The notes: a model not told the origin generated them from the sequence alone. Shown: positions 1 through 6,825, counted from the stretch's first letter. The stretch: DNA of 7,343 bases from Candidatus Binatia bacterium (GCA_022827045.1 JAJDTQ010000269.1:1-7343), one strand, 5' to 3'. Translations and numbers: made by a program.

Positions 1-780
1 GACCCCGTCGTCCTGATCCACGGTGGCGGCCCCGGCGCCTGCGGCGAGCACAACTGGCAGCACAACATCCCCGCTCTGGCCGAGCACTTCCACGTTTTCG
101 CCGTGGACCTCATCGGTTACGGCCTCAGCGACAAGCCCGCCATCGAGTACAGCTACGAGGCCAAGGTCGACCAGATCGCGGGCCTCGTCGACACCCTGTG
201 CCTCGACCGCCTCTCCATCGGCGGCAACTCCATGGGCGCCTACATCGCGGTGCGCTACGCCCTCGACCACCCCGACCGCATCGACAAGGTGCTCATGGTG
301 GCCACCGCCACCGTGGCCAACGCCATGAACATCGGCACCACCACCAAGCGGGGCGCGACGGTGCGGCGCTCGGTGGGCGCGGAGGTCACCGAGGAGACCA
401 TGCGCGACTGGCTGAGCATGCTGCTCCACAACAAGGACCGTATCACCGACGACCTGGTGCGGCGCCGGGTCGCCTACGGCAACCTCCCGGGAGCCATCGA
501 GGCCCAGCAGTCCTACCGGGCACACAGCGCCAGGATCCGCGAGGACCCCAACCTGCAGCAGTGGTTTGATCTAAGCACCCGCCTCCCCAAGGCCACCTTT
601 CCGCTGGCCCTCGTGTGGGGCAAGGAAGACCAGTTCGCCTCCCCGGAGCTGGCCGCTGGCCTCAAGGCGGCCTTGCCGAACCTGACCGAGTTCCATCTGG
701 TAGAGGGCTCCGGCCACCAGGTCCAGAACGACCAGCCGGAGGAGTTCAACGAGATAGCGGTGCGATTCTTGAGCGGTTGA
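1..780 (+). CDS. Alpha/beta hydrolase, meta-cleavage-product hydrolase-like (5' end missing)
   Basis: The reading frame is open from base 1 and ends at TGA 778-780, giving 259 codons. BphD/MhpC/HsaD-type hydrolases are about 280-290 residues long, so roughly 25-30 N-terminal residues lie outside the window. The oxyanion-hole motif HGGGPGA starts at codon 7. The nucleophile elbow GNSMG places the catalytic Ser at 229-231. The acid Asp lies in VWGKEDQF (Asp at 628-630), and the catalytic His lies in GSGHQ (His at 715-717). The order Ser-Asp-His with a helical cap between them is typical of the fold. HGGGPGA together with GNSMG is characteristic of hydrolases that cut the C-C bond of ring-opened aromatic products (2-hydroxy-6-oxo-dienoates). 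One difference is that the residue after the catalytic His is Gln, whereas BphD and HsaD have Trp. It sits 59 nt before the ABC importer genes, so co-transcription is likely. The fold and triad are secure; the substrate is inferred. An ester or lactone hydrolase is the alternative. Confidence 0.9.
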   Translation, partial: DPVVLIHGGGPGACGEHNWQHNIPALAEHFHVFAVDLIGYGLSDKPAIEYSYEAKVDQIAGLVDTLCLDRLSIGGNSMGAYIAVRYALDHPDRIDKVLMVATATVANAMNIGTTTKRGATVRRSVGAEVTEETMRDWLSMLLHNKDRITDDLVRRRVAYGNLPGAIEAQQSYRAHSARIREDPNLQQWFDLSTRLPKATFPLALVWGKEDQFASPELAAGLKAALPNLTEFHLVEGSGHQVQNDQPEEFNEIAVRFLSG

Positions 781-795
781 CGGGCGAGAGTTGTC

Positions 796-813
796 GCCGG
801 TGCAGAAACCGGC
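796..813 (+). promoter_or_regulatory. Small intercistronic hairpin
   Basis: A perfect 6-bp stem (GCCGGT at 796-801, ACCGGC at 808-813) encloses a 6-nt loop. It lies in the 59-nt gap between the hydrolase stop and the binding-protein start, 13 nt before the Shine-Dalgarno match. No T-run follows, so it is not a standard rho-independent terminator. It could be an mRNA-stabilising or attenuating structure, but a stem this short can occur by chance in GC-rich DNA. Confidence 0.25.
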
Positions 814-826
814 CTTCACCCGAAAG

Positions 827-838
827 AGGAGGTGATCC
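827..838 (+). promoter_or_regulatory. Extended Shine-Dalgarno sequence
   Basis: AGGAGGTGATCC is a 12-nt perfect complement to the conserved 3' end of bacterial 16S rRNA. The core GGAGG (828-832) is 7 nt from ATG 840. This fixes the start of the binding-protein gene and predicts strong translation initiation. That fits the need for excess binding protein over the membrane components. Confidence 0.9.
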
Positions 839-839
839 G

Positions 840-1919
840 ATGCTGCATTCACGACCCGTTCGACTGGGCATTGCGGTCGCGTGCTGTGTTCTTGGCCTGG
901 GTCTCGTCGGAGCGCAAGGCCAGGAGGTCTCCTTCGATGGCGGAGCGCTCAAGGTTCCTTCCGCCGTTGTCGAGGGCGCGAAGAAGGAAGGCAAGGTGGT
1001 GGTGCGCGGCAGTATACGTCCCAAGGACTGGCAGAAGTTCATTGCGCCCTTCAAGAAGAAGGTCCCCTTCGTGGAGATCGAGTACACCTCGGCGCCGTTC
1101 CGCCGCCGCGTGCAGAAGACCGTGACGGAGTTCCGCGCCGGCCGCGTGGCCGCGGACGTGGTCACGGGCATCATGGGGGCCATTCCCGAGTTTTCCAAGC
1201 TGGACATGCTGGGAAATATCTCGGACCTGCCCACCTACGGAATGTATGGTCCCCAACTCAAGGACAAGGGCGGGCGCTGGATCGCCCGCCAGACCCTGTT
1301 TTGGGGCGTGGCCTACCGCACCGACCGGGTGAAGAAGGATGAGGTCGACACCTGGGATGATCTGGTCAATTCCAAATGGGGACAGCGGCTGGCCACCGCC
1401 AACAAACCTCACCTGCTGCCGCATATCCTGTGGGCGGACTGGGGTCCCGAGAAGGCCAAAGCCTGGCTCACGAAATTCTTCGCCACCGGCCTGCAACTGC
1501 GTAAGGAGGGGTCCGGAGCGGTGGCGAACCTGCTGGCGGCGGGCGAGTACGACGTTCTCTTCACCGTCCACGGGCGGGCCATCAAGCGACTGGCCAACAA
1601 GGGTTCCCCGGTAGCCTGGACTTTCCCCGAGGGACCTGTCTACCAGTATCCCTCGTACATGTGCGCCATCAAGCAGGGACCGAACCCCAATGCCGCACGG
1701 CTGCTGCTGACCTACTGGACCAGCAAGGAAGGCCAGTTGAACCAGTTCAAGGCCGACGGCACCCTGCCGGTGCATCCGGATCTGCTCGGGAAGCCCGAGT
1801 TCGTGTCGTGGCCCGATGAGCTCTCCGGGCGCCAACTTGCGGTGGTCCCCATCGATAAGCGGCTAGCGGCCCTGCCCGCGACGAGGAAATTCTGGAAGCA
1901 GCTATGGCTAGGGCAGTAA
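840..1919 (+). CDS. ABC transporter periplasmic substrate-binding protein (AfuA/COG1840 type)
   Basis: A 359-residue secreted solute receptor that would deliver its ligand to the ATPase and permease encoded directly downstream. ATG 840 is chosen because of the excellent Shine-Dalgarno sequence 7 nt upstream and the signal peptide that follows. Residues 1-9 are basic (R5, R8), residues 10-24 are hydrophobic, and likely signal-peptidase I sites fall after VGA25 or AQG27. The mature start has the family-typical helix GAKKEGKVVV (residues 46-55). RAGRVAADVV, in the first third, and NPNAARLLLTYWTSKEGQ, in the last third, are also typical of the Fe3+/AfuA-like family in length and position. The family is known for ferric iron but also for phosphonates, phosphosugars and other anions. 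At the place where FbpA has its iron-binding Tyr-Tyr pair, this protein reads FTVHGR (residues 241-246), so iron is doubtful. The neighbouring catabolic genes make an organic acid plausible, by inference only. Confidence 0.92.
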   Translation: MLHSRPVRLGIAVACCVLGLGLVGAQGQEVSFDGGALKVPSAVVEGAKKEGKVVVRGSIRPKDWQKFIAPFKKKVPFVEIEYTSAPFRRRVQKTVTEFRAGRVAADVVTGIMGAIPEFSKLDMLGNISDLPTYGMYGPQLKDKGGRWIARQTLFWGVAYRTDRVKKDEVDTWDDLVNSKWGQRLATANKPHLLPHILWADWGPEKAKAWLTKFFATGLQLRKEGSGAVANLLAAGEYDVLFTVHGRAIKRLANKGSPVAWTFPEGPVYQYPSYMCAIKQGPNPNAARLLLTYWTSKEGQLNQFKADGTLPVHPDLLGKPEFVSWPDELSGRQLAVVPIDKRLAALPATRKFWKQLWLGQ

Positions 1920-1941
1920 AGGGTAGGCAGCCGGTCGCCCC

Positions 1942-3090
1942 GTGAGCGATTGGACCATGCTCAGGGTCACCGGGCTGGTCAAGTCGTACCGGGACCAGGA
2001 GAGCCTGGTCCAAGCCGTCAAGGACGTCAGCCTCGAGCCGGCGACCGGGTCCTTCTATACGCTGTTGGGGCCCTCGGGCTGCGGCAAGAGTACGACGTTG
2101 CGCTGCATCGGTGGACTTGAGCAGCCCGATGCCGGCCGGATCGAGCTGGGCGGGGAGGTCATATACTCGAGCGCGGAGGGGATCAACGTTCCTTCCCACA
2201 GGCGCGGCGTTGGCATGGTCTTTCAGTCCTATGCCATCTGGCCGCACATGAACGTGTTCGACAACGTGGCCTTTCCGCTGGTCCACGGGCGCAGCCGTCT
2301 TCCATCAAAGCTGGTGCGCGACAAGGTCTTGAATGCCTTGAGCCTCGTCAGGCTCGAAGGCCTCGAGAACCGGCCGGCGCCCTTCCTGAGCGGCGGCCAG
2401 CAGCAGCGGGTGGCGCTGGCGCGCGCCCTCGCCTACGAACCCGCGATCCTCCTGCTGGACGAGCCCCTGAGCAACCTGGACGCGAAGCTTCGGGCCGAGA
2501 TGCGCCTGGAGCTCAAGGAGTTGGTGGGGCGGGTCGGGATCACGACCCTCTACGTGACCCATGATCAGATCGAAGCCCTGTCCATGTCGGACCGCATCGC
2601 CGTGATGTTCAACGGCATGGTGGTGCAGGAAGGCACCCCTCGGGAGCTTTACCTTTCGCCCGCGAACTCGTTCGTGGCCAACTTCCTCGGGCAGATCAAC
2701 ATCTTTCATGGCAGGGTCGCTTCGGTGGATGCCGGCGACGGTCTCCTCTGGCTGGCAACCGAGCACGGCCGGCTCGGTTGCGAGGGTCCCGGGATGCAAC
2801 CGGCAGCGCAGGTGTCTGTCGGCGTGCGACCCGAGGCGATAACGCTGCATACGTCCCGGCCCGATGCAGACGGCAACGTGATCGAGGGGACCGTGGAGCA
2901 TGTCATCTTCGTCGGCGACGCGCTGGAGGTGAAGGTACGTTGCGGGACCCAGGTGGTGCAGGCTCGCGCCGACGCTCTGGCGACCCTGGAACCTCACGGC
3001 ACGGTCTTTCTCGAGTTCACACACGAGCGTACCCATCTCCTGTCCCTTTCGCGGGACGAGGCCGCGCCGGCCGATCCTCCCGGGTGCTGA
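1942..3090 (+). CDS. ABC transporter ATP-binding protein (FbpC/PotA-type, with TOBE domain)
   Basis: The energising subunit of the importer, 382 residues, acting as a dimer on the cytoplasmic face of the permease. All nucleotide-binding motifs are intact: Walker A GPSGCGKST (43-51), Q-loop Gln95 in GMVFQSY, signature LSGGQQQR (149-156), Walker B ILLLDEP (169-175), D-loop SNLD (177-180) and switch His207 in YVTHDQ. The C-terminal third is a TOBE/MOI-like regulatory region with the usual VRPEAI motif near residues 295-300. The length fits the carbohydrate/polyamine/iron uptake group. The start is uncertain. GTG 1942 is given, but ATG 1957, five codons later, also fits the family N-terminus and neither has a good Shine-Dalgarno sequence. 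The gene follows the binding-protein stop by 22 nt and stops 3 nt before the permease ATG, so translational coupling is likely. Confidence 0.95.
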   Translation: MSDWTMLRVTGLVKSYRDQESLVQAVKDVSLEPATGSFYTLLGPSGCGKSTTLRCIGGLEQPDAGRIELGGEVIYSSAEGINVPSHRRGVGMVFQSYAIWPHMNVFDNVAFPLVHGRSRLPSKLVRDKVLNALSLVRLEGLENRPAPFLSGGQQQRVALARALAYEPAILLLDEPLSNLDAKLRAEMRLELKELVGRVGITTLYVTHDQIEALSMSDRIAVMFNGMVVQEGTPRELYLSPANSFVANFLGQINIFHGRVASVDAGDGLLWLATEHGRLGCEGPGMQPAAQVSVGVRPEAITLHTSRPDADGNVIEGTVEHVIFVGDALEVKVRCGTQVVQARADALATLEPHGTVFLEFTHERTHLLSLSRDEAAPADPPGC

Positions 3091-3093
3091 AGC

Positions 3094-4812
3094 ATGGCGT
3101 CCGCGAGAATCTACGGTTGGGCAATTCTGGCGCTGGTGGCGGGGCTGGCGCTCTTCCCGCTGCTGTTCCTGGTCATCGGCAGCTTCAGCACCAGCGACAT
3201 GCTCGGCCACGTGAGCCTCGCGCACATCGGTCTGCAGAACTACGTGGAGGTCTTCAGCTCGCCGTCCACCTACAAGGTCCTTTACAACACCGTCATCTAC
3301 ACCGTCGGGACCGTCGTGTTCGCGCTGGTGACCGGGACCTTCTTCGCATGGGTGCTGGCACGCACGGACGTGCCGTACCGTTCCTTTCTTTTCTCCGCTC
3401 TAGTGGTGAGCATCGCCGTACCCAGCCTGCTTCAGGCGATGGCGTGGGTGTTCCTGTTCAGCCCCAGGATGGGCTACGTGAACCGGTTGCTGATGCCGTG
3501 GCTCGGCGCTCCGCTCTACGACATCTACTCGCTCCCCAGCATGATCTTCCTCGAAGGGCTGCGCATGATTCCCGCTGTGTTCCTCCTGATGTGGCCGCTC
3601 CTGCGGCACATCCCCAGCAGCCTCGAAGAGTGCGCCATGATCTGCGGCGCCGAGGGGAGGACCATCTTCAGGAGGATCGTGCTGCCGCTGATCGTGCCCG
3701 GGCTGGTGGGAGTATCGCTGTATATCGCCATCACCGTCATCGGCGTGTTCGAGATACCGGGAATCATCGGCCTTCCGGCCCGCATCTTCGTCTTCAGCAC
3801 GAGGATCTATGCCGAGATATTTTCCCCGGAGGCAGCCAACTACGGCAACGCCAACGCGCTCTCCATGGTGCTGGTGGTGCTGCTAGTGATCGGCGGACTG
3901 TTCTACTACGAGATCATCAAGCGCGTGCACCGCTTCGAGATCATCACCGGCAAGGGCTACCAGCCGCGGCAAATCGTGCTGCGACCGGCCACCCGGCGGC
4001 TGTTGCTGGGCGTGATTCTGTTTTACCTGTTCCTGAGCCTGGTGTTGCCCACGCTGACGCTGCTGTGGACGTCGTTCACGCCGCTGCCGATGCCGCCGTC
4101 GGCCGAGGCCCTCAAACACCTGACCCTGGAGGGATGGCACACGGTGTTCACGGTGCCCGGCATCGGCCGCACCGTGGTTAATACCCTGGTGGTTTCAGTG
4201 GTCGCCTCCGTAGGCGTCATCGCGCTGTCGTTCGCCGTCTCCTTCATCCTCGTCAGGACCGATGCTCCGTTCAAGAGAACCCTGGACATGCTGGCGTTCT
4301 CGCCTCACGCTGTCCCCGGCGTAGTTTTGGGCATATCCCTGGTCTTCCTGTTCGTCTACATGGACCGGCTCCTGGCCTTCGGCCTCTACGGCACTATCTG
4401 GCCCATCGCCGTGGGCTTCATCATCGCCTTCCTGCCCTTCGGCACCCGGGCCACCACCGCGGGGCTGCTGCAACTCCACAAGGAGCTGGAAGAGGCGGCG
4501 TCCATCTGCGGCGCTGCCCGCTGGCGGGTCCTGTGCAGGATCAGCTTCCCGCTGTTGATGCCCACCTTTCTCATCGTGTTCCTGTGGACCTTCGGCCACG
4601 TATTTCGCATGACGGGGTTGCCTCTCATGCTCTTCGGAAGCGAGAAGAGCCAGGTGATAGGGGTGCTGTTGTGGTTCATGTGGGACGACAGCGGGCAGTT
4701 TAACGCGGTCTCTGCGCTCGGCATTTGCCTCATCCTGTTCCTGTTGCTGACGTCGCTGGTGCTTTACCGGCTGCAGCGGGCCAACGCCGCGGGAAGACTG
4801 GTGGATGCATGA
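3094..4812 (+). CDS. ABC transporter permease, fused double domain (FbpB/AfuB type)
   Basis: A 572-residue inner-membrane protein that forms the whole translocation channel in one chain. It carries two binding-protein-dependent permease domains of about six membrane segments each. The first hydrophobic segment is near residues 7-29. Each half has an EAA coupling loop for docking the ATPase: EECAMICGAEG...IVLP at 178-198 and EEAASICGAAR...ISFP at 466-486. The matching ECAMICGA/EAASICGA cores show the internal duplication typical of iron-type importers of 500-570 residues. Start ATG 3094 lies 3 nt after the ATPase stop and lacks a clear ribosome-binding site, which indicates translational coupling. 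A 49-nt stretch of this gene (4582-4630) recurs in decayed form about 500 bp downstream. Function as a permease is secure; the transported solute is not known. Confidence 0.95.
   Translation: MASARIYGWAILALVAGLALFPLLFLVIGSFSTSDMLGHVSLAHIGLQNYVEVFSSPSTYKVLYNTVIYTVGTVVFALVTGTFFAWVLARTDVPYRSFLFSALVVSIAVPSLLQAMAWVFLFSPRMGYVNRLLMPWLGAPLYDIYSLPSMIFLEGLRMIPAVFLLMWPLLRHIPSSLEECAMICGAEGRTIFRRIVLPLIVPGLVGVSLYIAITVIGVFEIPGIIGLPARIFVFSTRIYAEIFSPEAANYGNANALSMVLVVLLVIGGLFYYEIIKRVHRFEIITGKGYQPRQIVLRPATRRLLLGVILFYLFLSLVLPTLTLLWTSFTPLPMPPSAEALKHLTLEGWHTVFTVPGIGRTVVNTLVVSVVASVGVIALSFAVSFILVRTDAPFKRTLDMLAFSPHAVPGVVLGISLVFLFVYMDRLLAFGLYGTIWPIAVGFIIAFLPFGTRATTAGLLQLHKELEEAASICGAARWRVLCRISFPLLMPTFLIVFLWTFGHVFRMTGLPLMLFGSEKSQVIGVLLWFMWDDSGQFNAVSALGICLILFLLLTSLVLYRLQRANAAGRLVDA
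4582..4630 (+). repeat. Direct repeat, copy 1 (inside permease gene)
   Basis: This stretch encodes LWTFGHVFRMTGLPLM of the second permease domain. It matches 5082-5130 at 42 of 49 positions without gaps, including 17 of 17 bases from 4609 to 4621 plus flanking runs broken only by single changes. It lies in the normal place between the second EAA loop and the last membrane segments and fits the family length there, so this is the source copy. Confidence 0.85.
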
Positions 4813-4843
4813 CGGCCGGGAGGCGGTCACGCACATGGGGGTC

Positions 4844-5011
4844 CTACGCCGGTTCTTGCGAGTAGTGCTTGGCTTCCCAAGCCTCAACGAGGGTCACCAG
4901 AACATCGAGGCGGTCGCCCTCCGGTGTGTTGCGCTTCGCCCTCATCAGACCCTCGATTTCCTTCAGGGTCCGATGGTACTCACGCGTTGTGTTGATCGGT
5001 TCGATATCCAT
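4844..5011 (-). pseudogene. HigA-type antitoxin remnant (N-terminal part only)
   Basis: Read on the minus strand, ATG at 5011-5009 opens a 55-codon frame that ends at TAG (4846-4844). A GAGG Shine-Dalgarno-like sequence lies 8 nt upstream. The protein contains a pattern typical of the N-terminal region of HigA antitoxins: an aromatic/acidic start (EYHRTLKEIEGLM), then TPEGDRLDVLVTLVEAWEAK and HY. In complete HigA proteins this leads into a proline-rich linker and a helix-turn-helix domain of about 60 further residues. Here a stop follows HYSQEPA and the sequence beyond does not encode the domain. No HigB-like toxin is visible on either side. The best reading is a truncated, dead antitoxin left by a lost toxin-antitoxin module. 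A short expressed protein that still binds a toxin elsewhere is possible. The family call rests on recalled pattern similarity. Confidence 0.6.
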
Positions 5012-5074
5012 CTCCCGAGCCTCGAAACGTCCAGGTATCAAGAACAGCAACATGCTCCCGATCTCTGGATCAAA

Positions 5075-5171
5075 ATCGTTTCTGTGGACCTTCAGGCGTG
5101 TATTTCGTATGACGGGGTTGCTCCTCATGCGCTGTTGGCAAGGGAAGACCGCTGATGGTCGGGGCATTTGA
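5075..5171 (+). pseudogene. Decayed fragment of a permease gene (repeat copy 2)
   Basis: Bases 5082-5130 repeat 4582-4630 of the upstream permease at 42 of 49 positions, and weaker gapped similarity continues on both sides. Read in the matching frame, FLWTFRRVFRMTGLLLM agrees with the intact FLWTFGHVFRMTGLPLM at 14 of 17 residues. The frame then loses similarity and stops at TGA 5169-5171. Nothing upstream of about 5075 resembles the permease. This is a remnant of a second permease copy or of a local duplication, now non-functional. Its right end overlaps the upstream alternative start of the UbiD-like gene, which argues against that start. Confidence 0.7.
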
Positions 5172-5193
5172 CGATCCGGCGGCTGTGACGACC

Positions 5194-6825
5194 ATGGGTT
5201 ACTACACGGATTTTCGCGACTATCTCAACAAGCTCGAAGCCACCGGCAAGCTCCGCCGCATTGCGCGCACCGTGGACAAGGACCGGGAGCTGCATCCGCT
5301 GGTCAAATGGCAGTACCGTGGCTTGGCGGAGGAGGACCGTTTCGGTTTTCTCTTCGAGAGCGTGACCGACCGGGATGGCCGGCCCTGTAAGGGCCGCGTC
5401 GCATCGTCGGTCATCGCCGCCAACCGGGGAATGTACGCGCTGGCCATGGGGTGTGCCGTGGACGAACTGCACGAGCGTTGGTCCCACGCGCTGGATCGGC
5501 TCATTCCGCCGGAGCGCGTGGCCACCGGGCCGGTGAAGGAGGAGATCCACAAGGGCGACGGGCTGTTGGAGCACGGCGGTCTGCACGAGTTCGGCATTCC
5601 GTTCGCCACCAACGGCTGGGAGGCCTTCCCGCGGGTGACCGCGGCCTCGTGCATCACCCGCGACCCGGACACGGGGCATCTCAACGCGGGCATGTACAAC
5701 AGCATCGTGCTCGGCGCCGGGCGCGCCAATGTGCGGACGGCGCGGCACCTGCGCCGCCACTGGGAGAAGTGCCGGACCAGGGGGGAGGCGCTGCCGGCCG
5801 CCATCGCGGTGGGGGTCCCGCCGGTGCTGTCGCTGGTGGCCGCCACCAACGTGCCCCAGACCGTGTCCGAGTTCGACGCGGCAGGCGGGCTCATCGGTGA
5901 AGCCATTCCGGTGGTGGAGTGCGAGATGTCGGACATCCTCGTGCCCGCGACCGCGGAGGTGGTCATCGAGGGCACCATTCCCATCGACATCATGGACCTC
6001 GACGGTCCCAGCGGGGAGAACCGGGGTCACGTGATGCCCGGGCACTGGGTCCACGCCTTTGAGGTGACCTGCATCACCCACCGCCGCGACCCCATCTGGC
6101 ACGACGTGATCTGTCAGCTCCCGCCGAGCGAATCCAGCGTCATGCGCTGTGTCAACAGCGAGGGGCACGTGACGGCCCTGCTCCGCGCCCACGGCATCTC
6201 GCAGGTCAAGGACGTTGCGTTCCACGACTGCGGCAGCGCCAAGAACCTGTGCGTGGTCCGGTTCCATGACGTGGCAGGCGTGAGAACGCCCAACAGCAAG
6301 GTGTGGCATGCGCTCTTCACGGTCATGTCCGCGGACGCGGCCTGGCCCAAGATCGTCATCGGCGTGGACGACGACATCGATCCCTGGGACCTGGAATCCG
6401 TGTTCTGGGCCGTCACCAACCGCTATCAGCCGCACCGGGACCTGAAGGTCATCCAGGGCAGGAGCGCCGGACTGGACGAGTCGGTGGGGCCGCGGGACGT
6501 TCCGGGCGGGATGCGCGGTTATCCGACCTCGCTGACCGGCCCCCAGGGGGCATCCGCCATGCTCATGGACGCCACCCGCAAGTGGGCGAATCCGCCCATC
6601 TCGTTGCCGCGCCGGGACTACATGGAGCGCGCCCGGGAACTGTGGGATGAACTGGAGCTGCCGACCCTCAGGCCCAAGGCGCCGTGGCACGGCGTGTCCC
6701 TAGGCCACTGGCCCGATGCCGAAGCCGAGTTGGTGGCGCTTTCCGAGGCGGGCCGCATGGACGAGGCGGCCACGCTGCTGTTGCGCAAGAGCCGCCGTGT
6801 CGACGCCAATGGGGGTGACGATTGA
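5194..6825 (+). CDS. UbiD-family (prenylated-FMN) decarboxylase homologue with altered catalytic residues
   Basis: A 543-residue cytoplasmic protein of the UbiD superfamily, which reversibly decarboxylates aromatic or unsaturated acids using prenylated FMN. Recognisable parts are the N-terminal DFRDYLNKLEATGKLRRI, the LLEHGGLHEF segment, the core VGVPPVLSLVAATNVPQTVSE, PATAEVVIEG, and a C-terminal tail (PWHGVSLGHW) common in one clade. Compared with fungal Fdc1, the cofactor-phosphate/metal residues Asn168 and Glu233 are kept (N164, E226), with a His near the Fdc1 His191 position. Of the catalytic Glu-Arg-Glu set, Arg173 is replaced by N169 (in NAGMYN), Glu277 by D270 and only Glu282 is kept (E275), in DGPSGE instead of EGPFGE. 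Activity is therefore uncertain. ATG 5194 is chosen because relatives begin with the same MxYYxDxR context. ATG 5155 adds 13 residues that lie over a permease remnant, although an AGGGA precedes it. The LigB-like gene follows after 57 nt, so the two are probably co-transcribed. Confidence 0.9.
   Translation: MGYYTDFRDYLNKLEATGKLRRIARTVDKDRELHPLVKWQYRGLAEEDRFGFLFESVTDRDGRPCKGRVASSVIAANRGMYALAMGCAVDELHERWSHALDRLIPPERVATGPVKEEIHKGDGLLEHGGLHEFGIPFATNGWEAFPRVTAASCITRDPDTGHLNAGMYNSIVLGAGRANVRTARHLRRHWEKCRTRGEALPAAIAVGVPPVLSLVAATNVPQTVSEFDAAGGLIGEAIPVVECEMSDILVPATAEVVIEGTIPIDIMDLDGPSGENRGHVMPGHWVHAFEVTCITHRRDPIWHDVICQLPPSESSVMRCVNSEGHVTALLRAHGISQVKDVAFHDCGSAKNLCVVRFHDVAGVRTPNSKVWHALFTVMSADAAWPKIVIGVDDDIDPWDLESVFWAVTNRYQPHRDLKVIQGRSAGLDESVGPRDVPGGMRGYPTSLTGPQGASAMLMDATRKWANPPISLPRRDYMERARELWDELELPTLRPKAPWHGVSLGHWPDAEAELVALSEAGRMDEAATLLLRKSRRVDANGGDD

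Larger units (their letters stand above)
4813..5193. other. Intergenic scar with no intact gene
   Basis: This 381-nt stretch separates the importer operon from the UbiD-like gene. It holds a reverse-strand antitoxin remnant (4844-5011) and a decayed permease fragment (about 5075-5171). Between them (5012-5074) nothing recognisable is seen. No hairpin followed by a T-run was found after the permease stop, and no convincing -35/-10 pair was found ahead of the UbiD-like gene. Whether the two gene groups share a transcript cannot be told. The forward frame 4805-5155 has no family features. Confidence 0.7.

Noticed and set aside
870..890. Possible lipoprotein signal (Cys15/Cys16 in AVACC) in the binding protein
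   Set aside because: The cysteines sit within the hydrophobic core, which continues for about eight more residues, and no L-[AS]-[GA]-C lipobox precedes them. A normal signal-peptidase I site after residues 25-27 fits better.
849..1835. 328-codon minus-strand open frame opposite the binding-protein gene
   Set aside because: Composition is typical of an antisense shadow and no motif is recognisable. The sense strand has a signal peptide, ribosome-binding site and family motifs.
2778..4181. 467-codon plus-strand frame spanning the ATPase-permease junction
   Set aside because: It overlaps two well-supported genes in another frame, is dominated by Arg, Gly and Ala, and lacks membrane segments or motifs.
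4811..4843. Possible terminator just after the permease stop
   Set aside because: The GC-rich stretch does not form a continuous stem longer than three base pairs in the expected register and lacks a T-run.
4805..5155. 116-codon plus-strand frame after the permease
   Set aside because: It is the complement of the antitoxin remnant followed by the permease remnant in the wrong frame. It has no ribosome-binding site and no family features.
5380..5396. 7-bp perfect hairpin with a 3-nt loop (CGGCCCT / AGGGCCG)
   Set aside because: It lies inside the UbiD-like coding region, has no T-run, and such dyads are common by chance in GC-rich coding DNA.
5125..6690. 521-codon minus-strand open frame opposite the UbiD-like gene
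   Set aside because: It is rich in His, Arg, Gly and Pro with no family pattern, as expected for antisense frames of GC-rich genes. The plus strand encodes clear UbiD motifs.
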